The notes: generated by a model from the sequence alone, not told the origin. A stretch of DNA of 64,000 nucleotides from Scilla litardierei (GCA_030789695.1 CM061135.1:114150301-114214300); one strand, 5' to 3'; positions 1 to 11,010 are shown, counted from the first letter of the stretch. Translations and numbers: made by a program.

Positions 1-260
1 CAGTCCCCCCTTGCCGCCGATCTCTCCGCCCTGCCAGCACCTCCCCATTATCGCTATTTAGTGGTCGCGCGTCCGGGGGAGTGGTTTTCGCAGGAGTGGG
101 CGAGCGACCAACGGGTTATTGGGGCCGGGTCGGATCGGCGTTCGAGAAGGTCCCTTGTAGGGCCTTTGTCGAATGGGCTTTGAGGACGCAGATGGGCTTT
201 TGACCAGTAGTCGGGCTCCTGGGCTCGTGCTTTACGGGTCTCGGCCAAATAGGCGTAACA
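1..260 (-). repeat. 3' LTR of the Tat-like element (first 260 bp)
   Basis: The segment matches 6469-6728 with only a few differences, and the match ends sharply at base 260, where the minus strand begins TGTTACGCC. Bases 261-270 beside it read TGGGGGCAAT on the minus strand, the expected polypurine tract. The rest of this LTR lies left of the window. Confidence 0.9.
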
Positions 261-275
261 ATTGCCCCCATCGGT
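261..275 (-). other. Polypurine tract of the Tat-like element
   Basis: On the minus strand a G-rich tract, GATGGGGGCAAT, lies directly against the TGTTACG start of the 3' LTR. This is where plus-strand DNA synthesis is primed in LTR retrotransposons. The same TGGGGGCAATT word recurs in each unit of the 90-bp repeat at 3313-3810. Confidence 0.8.
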
Positions 276-727
276 CGGGTTGATCGGCCTTGGCCGGTTC
301 GGCTCGGCTGATGTGACCACTGCCGATTGTGATGAGCTCGCCAGTCGATGCCGACTCATTTATTAGTCGTCATCATGAGTTGGCCCGTTCGATGTTTTTA
401 AGGCGCGGGTTCCGAAGCGCCGTCGGCCTTCAGATGCTGCCACGTGTAGCGGCAAGCTTATCCCCGCCGCTCGCGTAGTCGCCTTAAGTTCGAGAAGCCG
501 AGGGGTTTGTGTGCCGCCATTGGTGGGGTCGATCAGCCTCGGCTCGCTCAGATCACCCGTTATGTCTCCTGGGATTCCGAGCGGTGCTTCAATCGAGGCG
601 AGGCCATAAATGCAGGTCATGATGAGGCGGATCAATTGGTCTTCAACTGGCGCCAGTTTCGGAACGCCGCTGACTCTTCGAGCCTCACCACGCATTCTTG
701 TCAGGCGCTTCGAATTCTCCCCTGGCA

Positions 728-733
728 TATAAG
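728..733 (+). promoter_or_regulatory. Candidate TATA box for the antisense ORF
   Basis: TATAAG lies about 145 bp upstream of the ATG at 878 and on the same strand, followed by a C/T-rich stretch typical of plant 5' leaders. It would let the antisense gene be transcribed independently of the LTR promoter, which fires from the other strand. Confidence 0.4.
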
Positions 734-877
734 ATCCCCAGTTGTGTTGATCTCCACTTCTTCTTCGCTCCTCCAGGTATTCAGAGCCTTCAGCAACCCG
801 GAGTTCCCCGTCGCCTTCGCTTCTTTGTCCTCTCCAAAATAGTTGAAAATAGGTAATTCCTCTCTTGCTTTCATCCT

Positions 878-2923
878 ATGGCTGCTCTTAGGATAGGCGG
901 TTCTGGCCGGAGGACGAGGGGTCCTCCGGAGTCCGGGCGGGGCGAACCCCGGCTAGGGGAGTCTGGTTCCCCCGCCGGGAGTCGTTCTCTTCAAGATAAG
1001 GGGAAGGAGAAACTTTTTCCAGACTACGCCCGCGATGACGTGGCGTTGGCTGCCGTACGGCTTAATGTGCCCCCGGTTGTCCTCCGTACGCCGTCGAGGA
1101 CCCCTCCTTCGGTGGCCGCGGAGATCCGGGAAAGATATCTCTGCTTTCCATACGAGGTTCGGGTTCCATTTGTCGACGAGCGGATTTGCCTTCCGAGGAG
1201 CAATGAGGTCGGCGTTTACGTCGAGATGTTCCGCCTGGGTCTTCGCTTCCCACTCCATCCCTTCTTCATCCAGGTCATGGAACATTTCACAGTGTCCCTG
1301 TGTCAGTTCACCCCGTGTTCGATCGCGGTACTGACGGGCTTCGTAACGCTCTGCTGTACCCGTGGTCTGGAGCCGACTCTCCCCCTTCTCTTCTACTTTT
1401 ACCAGGCCCAGACGGTCGGTCCGGGGTCATGGCTGCTACTCCGAGCTCGTTCGAGGAGGGAATGCCTGATCGGGTTACCCCGCTGGTCAGGGGATTGGAA
1501 CTTGGATTATGTCTTCGTGGTCTTCTTGGGTGAGGCCCAGATTCTGACAAGCTGGGGCAGTTCTGTCCATTCTCGCCCGTCGTTGGTTCTCTCAGACGCC
1601 GACCGGGCAGCCGCTGCGCTTCTGTTGGCTCTTCCTTTGGAAACGAAGTCCATTTGGTCTTTGCTGGACGACCTACTCCTGAAGGCCGTCTTGTGGTCTC
1701 CGGGTAGGTCGCTTTTTCATCCCCGGATCGCCCTATGACTCATCCTGATTTTGGTCTCCTTTGCAGGGATGGCTGGCCGCGAATTCGTCCGTGACGTTGA
1801 CGAGCTGATCCGTCGTGGAGCCGCTCGGAGCCGAGGTAGTACCTCTGGAAGGGCGGCTCGGAGGACCATTGAGGAGGAGGTGCGCCGAGCCGAGCCTGCC
1901 GTGGGTAAGGTGGTGGCCGCGCCTCCCGCCTCTTCTTCTGGCGATCCCCTTCCGGGGGGTGAGGATGGTGCGAGGCGGAAGCGTTCTCCTCCGGCGCCTT
2001 CGGAGCTCCACGGGGGAAAGAAGAGGAAGGAGGACGTGGATCCCTCCGGCCCGGCAGGTTCCGCGCTTCCCGTGGCGACCGCCGGGGATCCTTCGATAGC
2101 TTTGCCAGCCACCCCCCTCGCAGCGTCTTCGCCCGCATCACCAGGGGTCAGGGCCTTGTTGGCGAGCGACTTGGCTTCGATTGTCGTCCCTGGGAGTTCG
2201 ATGTTTGCTGACCGAGCCGTGGCCCAGCAGGTTGCCGAGGTCTCCGTCCCTCCCCGGGACCGCAGCCTCCTCAAGAAGATCCCGGCCGACAAGATGTCAG
2301 ATTCCTTGGTCTGGATCCTCCAACAGGTTTGGTTATCTTGCTATCCTCTCTTTCTCTTTATCCTCTTCTTAGCCCATGTCTCGTCTTTTCAGGGTTCAGC
2401 GCTCGCTGTGGAGTTGCAGTGTCGGGCCGTCCGCTTGAGGGAGTTGGAGGAGTCCTCCATGAGGGCTCAGGAGCGGGCCGGGGCGGCCGAGGTGGCCATG
2501 ATGGAGGCCCAGATGGAGTCTCGGCGCCTAGCCCTCCGTGTGGCTGCGTTGGAGGGACAAGTGGGTGACCTCGAGGGAAAGCTAGGGGATGCTCATCAGT
2601 CGGCTGAGGAAGCGGCGGAGTCGTTCCGTCTGGAGAGGGAGGAGCTTCAGAGGGAACTGTCGGACCGGCGTCAGGTAATGCGGCTGGCGGAGGAGGTGGA
2701 GAAGGGCGTCGTCGAGACCCTGGGGAAGGAGATCTTCGAGGTTCTCAGGGGGGCCTTCGGTAAGTATATAGACATCATCGCCCCCCGGATCGTCGAAGTC
2801 GTCCAGTCTTCCTTCCGGGAATGTGCGGAACGTGTCCGGCAAGCCCCTCCGCCAGTCGGGTCCCCTCGCTCCGAGCAGGGCGAAGTGCCCGAGGATGTGT
2901 CCTCCCGAGCTCGGGCTCCTTAA
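878..2923 (+). CDS. Antisense ORF of the Tat-like element (putative gypsy-type transposon domain plus coiled coil), probably with two introns
   Basis: Read as three exons, 878-1703, 1767-2326 and 2393-2923, this gives a 638-residue protein with no stop codon. The first intron (63 bp, GTAGGT...TTGCAG) removes the only stop, at 1736-1738. The second (66 bp, GTTTGG...TTTCAG) removes an in-frame hydrophobic stretch unlike its surroundings. Exon 1 carries a GLRFPLHPF motif at about residues 119-127, typical of the plant family Pfam calls putative gypsy type transposon (Transposase_28). The C-terminal 170 residues are a long Glu/Arg/Leu-rich coiled coil. The gene opposes gag and ends about 1.1 kb from it. 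Antisense ORFs of this kind are known in Tat elements, but their function is not. The splice sites are inferred. Confidence 0.65.
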
Positions 2924-3312
2924 GCAGTCCCTCTCAGCTTTATCCTCAAATTTTTAAGCATCCGCTTCGCTTTGGGCCAGTCTACTTGAAATGGATCCCC
3001 GGCCCCCGCCATCTCCTTCAGCCCCGCGGCCAACAATTGCTAGTTGCATGGCCGTTAGCTTGGGTCACCTACTCTGGGTCTTTTGTCAACCAATTTTGCT
3101 TTGTCGGTGTCGATCTGAACTCTGTCATTTGTTGTGAGTAGACTGTTTGTAGGGTGTTCCCTTCGCCTTGATCCCCTGTAAATAAGACGCATTTTTGTAC
3201 TCGGGTTAACTATTATAAATGAAATCGACTTACTTGGAATTCTTGTGTACTTTGCATTGTTGCCTTGTTCTTGGCTTGGGAATGGACGAAAACTGGCGTT
3301 GTGGATTCTCCC

Positions 3313-3810
3313 CGGACTTATGGGCGCATGGGTCGGTCGGTGAGGGGAAAGCTCCTCGGCTTAGGACCGGTCGGCGTCCGTGCCTGCTGGGGGAATTGCC
3401 CCCTGACTCATGAGCGCTGGCGTCGGTCGGCGAGGGGAAAGCTCCTCGGCTTAGGACCGGTCGGCGTCGGTGTTTGCTGGGGGAATTGCCCCCAGACTTA
3501 TGAGCTCTGGAGTCGGTCGGCGAGGGCAAAGCTCCTCGGCTTAGGACCGGTCCGCGCCCGTGCCTGCTGGGGGAATTGCCCCCAGACTTATGAGTACTGG
3601 AGTCGGTCGGCGAGGGCAAAGCTCCTCGGCTTAGGACCGGTCAGCGCCCGTGCCTGCTGGGGGAATTGCCCCCAGACTTATGAGCACTGGAGTCGGTCGG
3701 CGAGGGCAAAGCTCCTCGGCTGAGGACCGGTCAGCGTCCGCGTCTGCTGGGGGAATTGCCCCCAGACTTATGAGTGCCGGAGACGGTCGGCGAGGGCAAA
3801 GCTCCTCTTC
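3313..3810. repeat. 90-bp tandem repeat, about 5.5 copies, carrying PPT-like motifs
   Basis: The word TTAGGACCGG recurs at 3361, 3451, 3541 and 3631, with a one-base variant at 3721, an exact 90-bp period. Each unit also holds GGGGGAATTGCCCCC, whose minus strand contains TGGGGGCAATT, the same word as the element's polypurine tract. Because 90 is a multiple of three, open frames run through on both strands; their repetitive products are not credible proteins. The array lies between the end of gag and the end of the antisense ORF. Confidence 0.9.
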
Positions 3811-4040
3811 CTCCTCCAGTGAGGCGGCGGTCCCCGGCCTTTTGCGTAATTGGCGACACGTCAACTCCGTCGGGATTTTAAGTAAAGACAATAAAAAGAT
3901 TGCGTTAGTACTCTCATGAGTCCTGTCGGACCGGTACACTTGGAGGAAACGGAAAAAAGGAAATGAAGCTAAACAGAGGGCTGTAAAACTGGATAACTCC
4001 CTCATACTAGGCTGCCGCCGGGGGAAGAGTCGTTGCCTGC

Positions 4041-5675
4041 TCACTCTATGATGCGGAGGGGGCCTTGGATGGCGTTGATCTTCTTCCCCTTATCCGGCTG
4101 CGTGGAGGTCCCTTCTCCGTAGGCCGGTTCGTCGGCCTGATTCCTGGCGTGCCCTCGGCTCATCAGCTTCTCAATGTCTTTCTTCAGATGCCAGCAATCT
4201 TCTGTGTCATGGACATCGTCCTTATGGTACTTACAGTACTTCTCCCGGTTCTTCCCGCCTCTTTTAGCCTTCGGTGGAGGGCGATCAGCTCGCTCTTCCT
4301 TCTGTACTTGGGCGAGGATGGCGTCTGGGGTGGTATCCCTCGTGCTTTCTCCCCGCTGCCTGTTCCTCTGCCTCTTCTCGGTCCGGTACCCTTCGGGGCT
4401 AGCTCGTCCGCCGTCGCCACGCTTGGTCCCTCGAGCGGTTTTTCCTGCATCCTCGGCCAAGGCCTCCTCAGTCAGCATGAAGCGTTCGGCCCTTGCCATG
4501 ATCCCGGGGAGGTCCTTTGGGGGGTCGGTGTGTAGGGACTTCTTGAGGCCCCTGTGGCGAAGCCCTTTCTTAAGAGCCGTCTGGACCACCAGGTCGGGTG
4601 GGTTGTTCACGTTCAGCCTTTCCGCATTGAAGCGGCGCATGAACTGTCGGAGTGGCTCGGCCAGGCCTTGCACTATGTTGAAGAGATGTTCAGCACCAGG
4701 TTTGATCAGCCTCCCCGCCATGAACTGTTTGCAGAACAACTGGGCGAGTTGCTCGAAACTGTCGATGGAGCGGCCGGGCAGGCTGTGGTACCAGATCCTC
4801 GCTGCTCCCCTGAGAGTTGAATAGAAGCCCCGGCAGAGCAGGTCATCGTCAGCTCCCTGGAAGGCCATGTCCCCCTCGTAATCCATCACGTGGTGTGCCG
4901 GGTCTCCTATTCCGTCGTACTTTCCCAGCACCGGGATCCTGAATCGAGAAGGGACTCGGGCGTCGGTTATTCTCCGCGATAAGGGGCACCGGTCCCCATG
5001 GATGCCTCTTGGGATGCGGTATTCGCCTGTCTCTGGCTCGAGCGGGGGTGGAGGTAGCACCGGCGCTAGTGGGGCTGGCTCCGCAGCCTTCGCCACGCTG
5101 GGGGTCGGGCTGACCCGACGCTCCCGACTCCTCCTGCGGGAGCTCCTGCTCCGCCGTGATCGGTCTCTTGATTGGTGTCGTTCGCTTCTCCTGCGGTGGG
5201 ACGACCGTGATCGACGAGACGATGCCGTCATCGATTCGCCGTTCGTCCCTTCGGTCTCTCTCCGGCTCCTTTCACGATGGGGGGAGGAGGCACGTGACCT
5301 CGCCTGACGAGAGCCGGATCGCGTGAACCGACGCTCTGTGTTCGGTTTCCGGGTCCCGTGGTCGTCGACCACCGCGGACCGTAAGTGCGGGGGACCCCCC
5401 GCCCATCGGTGGCTATCGTTCAGCGCGCCCCCGTCGGGCGGCGCGGGGCCGACAAGCTGCTGTACTGTCGCGACCAACGTCTGGAGGCTCGCGTTGGTCT
5501 CCTGAGCCAGGGCACGGAGCTGTCCCTGTGTGGCTAGTTCTGAGCCGCCGGTCTCTTCGATTGAGTGGGCGGGGTGGCCGTCGACGTGCGTGTCCTCGGG
5601 GTTGCCATTAGATGCGCCATTCCCCTCCTCTGGGATGGGGGTCATGCGCTTCCTTCCATTGCTGGCCCGTGCCAT
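4041..5675 (-). CDS. gag: Gag polyprotein of the Tat-like element
   Basis: This is an intact 544-residue gag. I chose the ATG at 5675; the frame is open further, back to the primer binding site, but only with non-ATG starts. The N-terminal part is low-complexity and Arg/Ser-rich. A core follows with KYDGIGDPAHHVMDYEGDM and a FYSTLRGAARIWYHSLP stretch, the retrotransposon gag domain typical of Tat elements, and then a basic region. Near the C-terminus is a zinc-knuckle-like motif, CKYHKDDVHDTEDC. Gag would form the particle that packages the element's RNA. No protease follows, so this is a gag-only internal region on the sense strand. The uninterrupted frame suggests recent activity or selection. 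Confidence 0.85.
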   Translation of the reverse strand: MARASNGRKRMTPIPEEGNGASNGNPEDTHVDGHPAHSIEETGGSELATQGQLRALAQETNASLQTLVATVQQLVGPAPPDGGALNDSHRWAGGPPHLRSAVVDDHGTRKPNTERRFTRSGSRQARSRASSPHRERSRRETEGTNGESMTASSRRSRSSHRRRSERHQSRDRSRRSRSSRRRSRERRVSPTPSVAKAAEPAPLAPVLPPPPLEPETGEYRIPRGIHGDRCPLSRRITDARVPSRFRIPVLGKYDGIGDPAHHVMDYEGDMAFQGADDDLLCRGFYSTLRGAARIWYHSLPGRSIDSFEQLAQLFCKQFMAGRLIKPGAEHLFNIVQGLAEPLRQFMRRFNAERLNVNNPPDLVVQTALKKGLRHRGLKKSLHTDPPKDLPGIMARAERFMLTEEALAEDAGKTARGTKRGDGGRASPEGYRTEKRQRNRQRGESTRDTTPDAILAQVQKEERADRPPPKAKRGGKNREKYCKYHKDDVHDTEDCWHLKKDIEKLMSRGHARNQADEPAYGEGTSTQPDKGKKINAIQGPLRIIE

Positions 5676-5711
5676 TGTTGGTGTGGTTTTCTGCTTCGTG
5701 GGATGATCTTC

Positions 5712-5731
5712 GGTTCCCACAGACGGCGCCA
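5712..5731 (-). other. Primer binding site of the Tat-like element
   Basis: The minus strand reads TGGCGCCGTCTGTGGGAACC two bases inside the 5' LTR end (LTR ends ...AACA, then TC). This tRNA-primer sequence is common in plant Ty3/gypsy elements and fixes the element's orientation. Confidence 0.85.
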
Positions 5732-5733
5732 GA

Positions 5734-6728
5734 TGTTTCAGAGTGTTTTCTCACTACAAAGCGGTGACCGTGGAGAACCCGGTCAACGTGGTCAAGGGGC
5801 CCGCTTTGGGTCCCTCGGGGGCTTCGAATCGGTGCAGAAGGGGCGAGGGGAAGCCTCGGCCCAGGTTGAGACGCTCGGCCTCGGACAGGTGTGCTCGGCC
5901 TCGGCTGGAAGGGGGACGAGGGGAAGCCTCAGTCGCCAATGGAAGGGGGACGAGGGGAAGCCTCAGTCGCCCGGGTAGACGCACGGCCGGCGGGTGGCGA
6001 GGGAGAGTCTCGGACCCAATTAGGACGCTCGGCCTCGGTGGGACGTGCTCTGCCACGGCAGGCTGACGGTGAGGGGAAGCCTCACTGTCCGGTTGATCGA
6101 GTGGTCGGAGAGGGGCGAGGGGTAGCCTCGGCCCGTTGATCTGTTGTCCACCTGCGCAGACGAGAACGCTCGTCAGGGGGCCAGACCTTGGTTCCGGCCA
6201 AATCCCCTCCGATGCCTAAGTCAGATAGAGATCTGAAAAAGGAGGCCCGGCGGAGACGGTCTGACTCATGAGGAGATCGTAACGGCGTCTCTCGGCGCGA
6301 GCGGGGGAGGAAGGAGATGAATTGGGGGAACGAGGTCGTTGATGGAGTACCTTAGGTTTTGTTACCTGAGATGCGGTCCCTTTCTTCGTCGTCTTCCTTG
6401 CCCTTTTGTAGAGCCCCGACGTGATCGCCTCTGACCCACGTCCCACGTCCGCCATTGATCGTGCCCCATCAGTCCCCCTTGCCGCCGCTCTCTCCGCCCT
6501 GCCAGCACCTCCCCATTATCGCTATTTAGTGGTCGCGCGTCCGGGGGAGTGGTTTTCGCAGGAGTGGGCGAGCGACCAACGGGTTATTGGGGCCGGGTCG
6601 GATCGGCGTTCGAGAAGGTCCCTTGTAGGGCCTTTGTCGAATGGGCTTTGAGGACGCAGATGGGCTTTTGACCAGTAGTCGGGCTCCTGGGCTCGTGCTT
6701 TACGGGTCTCGGCCAAATAGGCGTAACA
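5734..6728 (-). repeat. 5' LTR of the Tat-like element (995 bp), with internal short repeats
   Basis: The LTR begins TGTTACGCC at 6728 on the minus strand and ends CTGAAACA at 5734, just before the primer binding site. Its last 260 bp on the right match window bases 1-260. Between about 5840 and 6130 the word GAGGGGAAGCCTC and variants recur about five times, including one near-exact 31-bp tandem duplication around 5926-5975. The site duplication cannot be tested because the other end is outside the window. Confidence 0.88.
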
Positions 6729-7775
6729 GCACCCTTGGGTTGCTTCCATATAGGGCATTGTCTTGCTCGATACTCATGCCCAGAGGCGCTACCATGGATG
6801 TAGGACATTCAATCCTCTAGTGCCCCTGCACACCACAAGCTTTAAAAATTGCCGCAATAAGCCGGATTAGCAGCACCGAGCCCAATAAGAGAGAGTTGTT
6901 TAGCTAAGGCATCAAATTTATCAGAGAGTAGTGATACCTCGTTAACATCATACTTACCTCCCCTCACAGCGGTGCTCCTCTCTTTACTGCAGGACTCATT
7001 GATGGCCGCCATATCTTCCAAAAAAATTTCACTTCGGTCGAGGTCTTGCTCATGATGGGGCCATTAGCGGTCGCATCAATTGACATCCTCACTGGCAGTG
7101 TCAACTCATTGTAGAAGGCTTGGATAAGTAACCAATCGGGTATGCCATGGTGCGGGCAAATTCGTTGAAGGTCCTTAAACCTTTCCCACGCCTCATATAT
7201 GGACCTCGGTCCTATTGCTTGAAGTTCGTTATTTCTTTGCGCATCTTTGATGTTTTTCCTGGAGGAAAATATTTGGTTAGAAATGCGAGAATTAGACTGT
7301 CCCATGTAGTGAATGTGTTGGGACTATGGCTTATGAGCCAATCTTTTGCCTTATCCCTAAGAGAAAAAAGGAATAATCTTAGCCTAATGGCATCTTTGGT
7401 GACACCATTCATCTTCAGTGTGTCCATCTTCTCTAGGAAATTGTTAAGATGGTCGTTCGAGTTCTCCAAGGGGGGATCCTGAGAATTGGTCCCTCTGTAT
7501 GAATCTACCAATGATGGCTTGAGCTCAAAGTTTTTGGGCTCCATCGGTGGCCTCTGGATGCTAGATGTTAACCCATTGATGGGCATGGAGTAGTCCAAGA
7601 GCAATCTAGGGGGCGGTGGAGGCGGTGGTTCAGGATCATTCTCAGGGTTGTGTATCTTCGCCAATGATTCAAGGGCTAGCCTCCTTCTCCTGACAGCATT
7701 AAGTTTTCTTGCGGTTGCTTCAATCTCTGAGTCTAGCAGATGCAAATCCATGATGCCTTGAGATCTCATGTGCAT
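6729..7775 (-). pseudogene. gag: Athila-like gag, frameshifted and interrupted by the Tat-like element
   Basis: The minus strand from 7775 encodes an Athila-type gag: an N-terminal LLDSEIEATARKLNAVRRR stretch, a proline run, and then DAIRLRLFLFSLRDKAKDWL with TKYFPPGKTSKMRKEI. A frameshift near 7212 moves the reading to another frame, where SIYEAWERFKDLQRICPHHG and the rest of the core follow. Past 6961 stop codons appear, but the remains of a CCHC zinc knuckle (CGVQGH...CP) are visible at about 6830-6795. The reading is cut at 6729 by the Tat-like LTR. The rest of the gene must lie left of the window, beyond the inserted element. Confidence 0.8.
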
Positions 7776-7901
7776 GCAAAAGGGTCACACCAAGGAAAAC
7801 ATCAAAAGCACCAAGAATCAACGACAGAAAGAGGTATGAACAAAAACAAACAAAAACACGTAGTCTTGCAACAAAGTCTAACACCAATATTAAATTGCGC
7901 C

Positions 7902-7919
7902 TCCTCGGCAACAGTGCCA
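7902..7919 (-). other. Primer binding site of the leftmost Athila-like element
   Basis: The minus strand reads TGGCACTGTTGCCGAGGA, a variant of the Athila tRNA-primer site TGGCGCCGTTGCCGGGGA. It lies about 130 bp upstream of the gag reading frame, as expected. Confidence 0.75.
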
Positions 7920-7926
7920 AAAAGCT

Positions 7927-9340
7927 TGTTCGCTCACGTGTAGCTAATATAAATTTACCGCAGCGCACGGGTCGTGTGTAGCTACGGTCGAATACAGGGA
8001 GGCGGTCAATGAGTATCTATTTATAATTCTTTGTTTGAAAGCTACACAATCATATCGGTGATTGGTTGATGAAACAGAAAAGAGGGTGACTCAAGAGATA
8101 AAGACTCTAGGGCGTGTGGATTCCCCACCATTGGACTAGGTTAGGGTTAGATAAATAATTAACCTGTTGTTGGACTCATCAGGACTCAAAAGAGGTCGTG
8201 TGATCTAAGGGCATTCCCCTACCGCCCACTCTCGTGGTGCATGATAGGGTATTCCCTTAGGTCATCTCCTACCCCCCTCTCTCGCGTTGCAATGATAGGC
8301 CTACCCAACCTACACCGATGTCAACTATCGTCAATGCATCGGTGTACGTCGGGTGCATTATGATCGACGAACATCCCTAATCTTCCTCTCAACCACAATG
8401 GTGTTCGAGGATTAGACCTACATTAGGAGGGCTCTAATCGGCACCCGACTCTCGTCGGCCACACCAGTAACATAGATCATCATAGGGATCGGATCACCGG
8501 AATGGTCCTGACTCTCGTCGGTGGCCAACCCGATCGACCCAAAGGGAGGGGGTCGAATCTATGACGATAATAATCATCCTAATGTATCTCTAGTCTTAGT
8601 TAGCCCAGCATTTAAGTTAATCAAGTCATCCAACCCATAGCCCTAATCCAATAGGGTTCAACCCATTGCCCTAGATGAAAACTACTCACTACCCATTAAG
8701 CTAGAAGAGATTTCAAGCATTGTGTAAGCAATGAAAGCCATGGATGATGATTTAGTAAGCAATAGATGGCAAAACACAACAACAATAGCAAGGGGGAAGA
8801 CTTCATCTATATGTTTCATCTATTGGAAACTAACTTGAGCATTAGAGGGGAATTAGTTGGGTCCTAACCCCGACCCCATAATGATCTTCTCATGATGGAG
8901 GATAATGGAGATATAGCGAAGCTAGGTCAACATCCATCCGTGGAGTCCGATTCTATCCCACCCCAACCCGAAGACACTCGTTCATGGGTCCCACTTCAAC
9001 CACTGACGAGGCTCCACCCAGACGTAAGAGCCATCTTCAGCCCAAAATATTGTTAAGCCAAAAATGGGTTTAACAAATATGTACACAATGCTGTTCTTTT
9101 TGGGATTTCAATTTTATATCATATTATGTGTTGGGGTCCTAAAGATGGAAAGCTAAGCTGGGGGGATTAGTGTTTCTAAAAATTAGAGCACAATTAAGAA
9201 TTAAACCCTCTAGCATATGCTTAAGTCTCTTAAGGAAGTTACTCCTAAAATACTTAATCAACACTATTATACTTACAAAAAGAAATTAAAGTTATGCAAC
9301 AGAAGTTAAAAACACAATAGAATACATGCACCATTCTCCC
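7927..9340 (-). repeat. 5' LTR region of the leftmost Athila-like element (far boundary unresolved)
   Basis: The LTR end is placed at 7927, where the minus strand reads GAGCGAACA shortly before the primer binding site. The sequence at about 7955-8005 (CGCACGG...GTCGAATACAGGGAGGCG) resembles the U5 end of the other Athila LTRs here. The stretch to 9340 has no gene. It includes a purine tract, AAGCTGGGGGGATT, near 9152-9165 that could be the PPT of another fragment, so the true LTR start may lie left of there. No second copy exists in the window to fix it. Confidence 0.5.
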
Positions 9341-11004
9341 TGATAGGCTCATATTTTACACTTTATTTCTGCATATTTGCATGCCATTTCGATTGCCCAT
9401 ATCGCGATTTTCACGATTATTTGATGATGTTTCGATACTTTTCACTATTTCTTGTTTTAGTCTGATTTTAGGTGATATGAAGCAATCAGGAGCAATTTGG
9501 AGCCTAGATAACTTGCACGCATGTCGAAGCATTGCCCATGATCATATCGGAGAGCTAATGGCACTGGAGGATGAGTGGAAGAAGAAGAACACCGAAAGAA
9601 TCGACGAGGAAGCAAGGAGGAGAAGAAAGGAGTTCAGATACAGGCCACTCTGCCGAGCGATGCAGCTCACTCTCCCGAGTGAGGCAGCTTACTCGGCTGA
9701 GTAAAGCTGATACGATGACATTTGCCAGCCTGAGTGCCATAATGTACTCGACCGAATGGTAACTTCCACTCGGCCGAGAAGAACTCCACTCGCCTGAGTG
9801 GAGGCAATTTTTTTGAAGAAATCCAAGGAGACTACTCTGTTTTTTTGGAGTGATCTGTAGACTGTCATACAGACAGCCAATCGGTAAAACTAGGGTTTCT
9901 GGCGGCGCATGGGCAGTTTGGTTTGTATTTTTTGGTTCTTTTGGGCATGTATTTAAGCCCAGTTTTGTCTCCAGCCCTGAGGGAGACCAGATAGACTTCT
10001 TAGAACAATTTTTTCGTAGTTTTAATTTTAGTTAAGCTTTTAGATTGGGGAGAGATTGAAGACTTGAACTTAATTTTCTATTTGAAGCTTCTTTGCAACA
10101 TTGGCTTGTCTTGATCTCTTGCAAGATTTGATTTTTATGCTATATCTCTTATTGAATCTTAATTGTATGATGAATTCTATTGTTGATCTTGTCTCTCTAT
10201 CGATTTCTAATATGATTTGCGAGTAGTTCCTTTGCTCTAGGGCAAAGGGATGAACCCTATGGATCTAATGTTTGATTTGTGAGATCTATTGAATTGCTAT
10301 GATATTAGACTTATTAGAAAGGTTAGATCTTGATTAATGTACTACGGATAGATATGTAATTATCTTGGATCCCGTGAGCTCGACAGAGGATCTTGATCCT
10401 AGGAAAGCCCTAGATATTCGATTTAGGATTACAATCGAAATTTCCTAGATTTGGTGTGCGACAACAACCAAACTAGCGTTTTATTGTTCTCCTATACTCA
10501 TACTCGTTGCATGATGGTGAACGAGTATGAACTATCACGATCTAGATTTGAACTCAAGTTGTGCGATAACAAGCTTGAGTTTGGATTGGACGTAATTGTC
10601 GATATTAATGCTAGTGGTTTAGACTAGGCTTGTGCGACGTCGAGGCTCTAGTTTAGATCGCTATAGACTTGCGTAGCTCGACAGTGAGCACCGTTTCTCC
10701 AATTAGTTGTAGCAAGTTCACCCTAAACCAAGTTTGGTTGCATGGTAATTCATAACTCACGTTGATGACTTGAAAATCCATAGTGGGGATTCCCTAGCCC
10801 TAGACACTTTATTATATTACATTTGCATTGATACTCGGACGATTGTGACACCATCCATTCTCAAATGATTTTCCACCAAGTAGCTTAGTAACTAAATAGA
10901 GTATCATTATTAGTCCTTCCTGTGATTTGATACCCGCTTGCCACTTAACCGTGCACTTGTGGTAAAGCTACATTGTTTTCTGGCTGTATATCCGGGAGCG
11001 ATCA
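9341..11004 (+). repeat. 5' LTR of Athila-A (1664 bp)
   Basis: The start TGATAGGCTCATATTTTACA is typical of Athila LTRs, and the end GGAGCGATCA stands six bases before the primer binding site. At about 9640-9810 there are variants of the palindrome ACTCGGCCGAGT (for example TTACTCGGCTGAGTAA and CCACTCGGCCGAG). A TATA box, TATTTAAG, follows at 9950-9957, so the array is in U3 upstream of the promoter. Confidence 0.75.
9640..9810. repeat. ACTCGGCCGAGT-type palindrome array in the Athila-A LTR
   Basis: Six or so imperfect copies of a 10-12 bp CpG-containing palindrome lie 140-300 bp upstream of the TATA box at 9950. The same motif family recurs inside the element at 14300-14728. Confidence 0.7.
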
Positions 11005-11010
11005 AGTTTT

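Larger units (their letters stand above)
1..6728 (-). mobile_element. Tat-like Ty3/gypsy LTR retrotransposon, non-autonomous, 3' LTR cut by window edge
   Basis: The element reads on the minus strand: 5' LTR 5734-6728, primer binding site 5712-5731, gag 5675-4041, a 90-bp tandem repeat, an ORF on the opposite strand (878-2923), a polypurine tract at 261-270 and the first 260 bp of the 3' LTR. The two LTR segments (1-260 and 6469-6728) are almost identical. Both LTR ends are TG...CA. No protease, reverse transcriptase, RNase H or integrase motif is present in either strand, so it must depend on a relative for its enzymes. Gag plus an antisense ORF near the 3' LTR is known in the Tat lineage (Ogre/Retand group). 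It sits inside the gag of an Athila-like element. Confidence 0.85.

Noticed and set aside
3230..3723. Open frames with a 30-residue repeat on both strands
   Set aside because: They are produced by the 90-bp tandem repeat, whose period is a multiple of three; no family resemblance.
5000..5300. SR-protein-like Arg/Ser-rich coding sequence
   Set aside because: It is the basic N-terminal part of the Tat-like gag, continuous with the gag core, not a splicing factor.
7740..7943. Short plus-strand frame beside the Athila primer site
   Set aside because: It covers the leader of a minus-strand element and shows no coding pattern.
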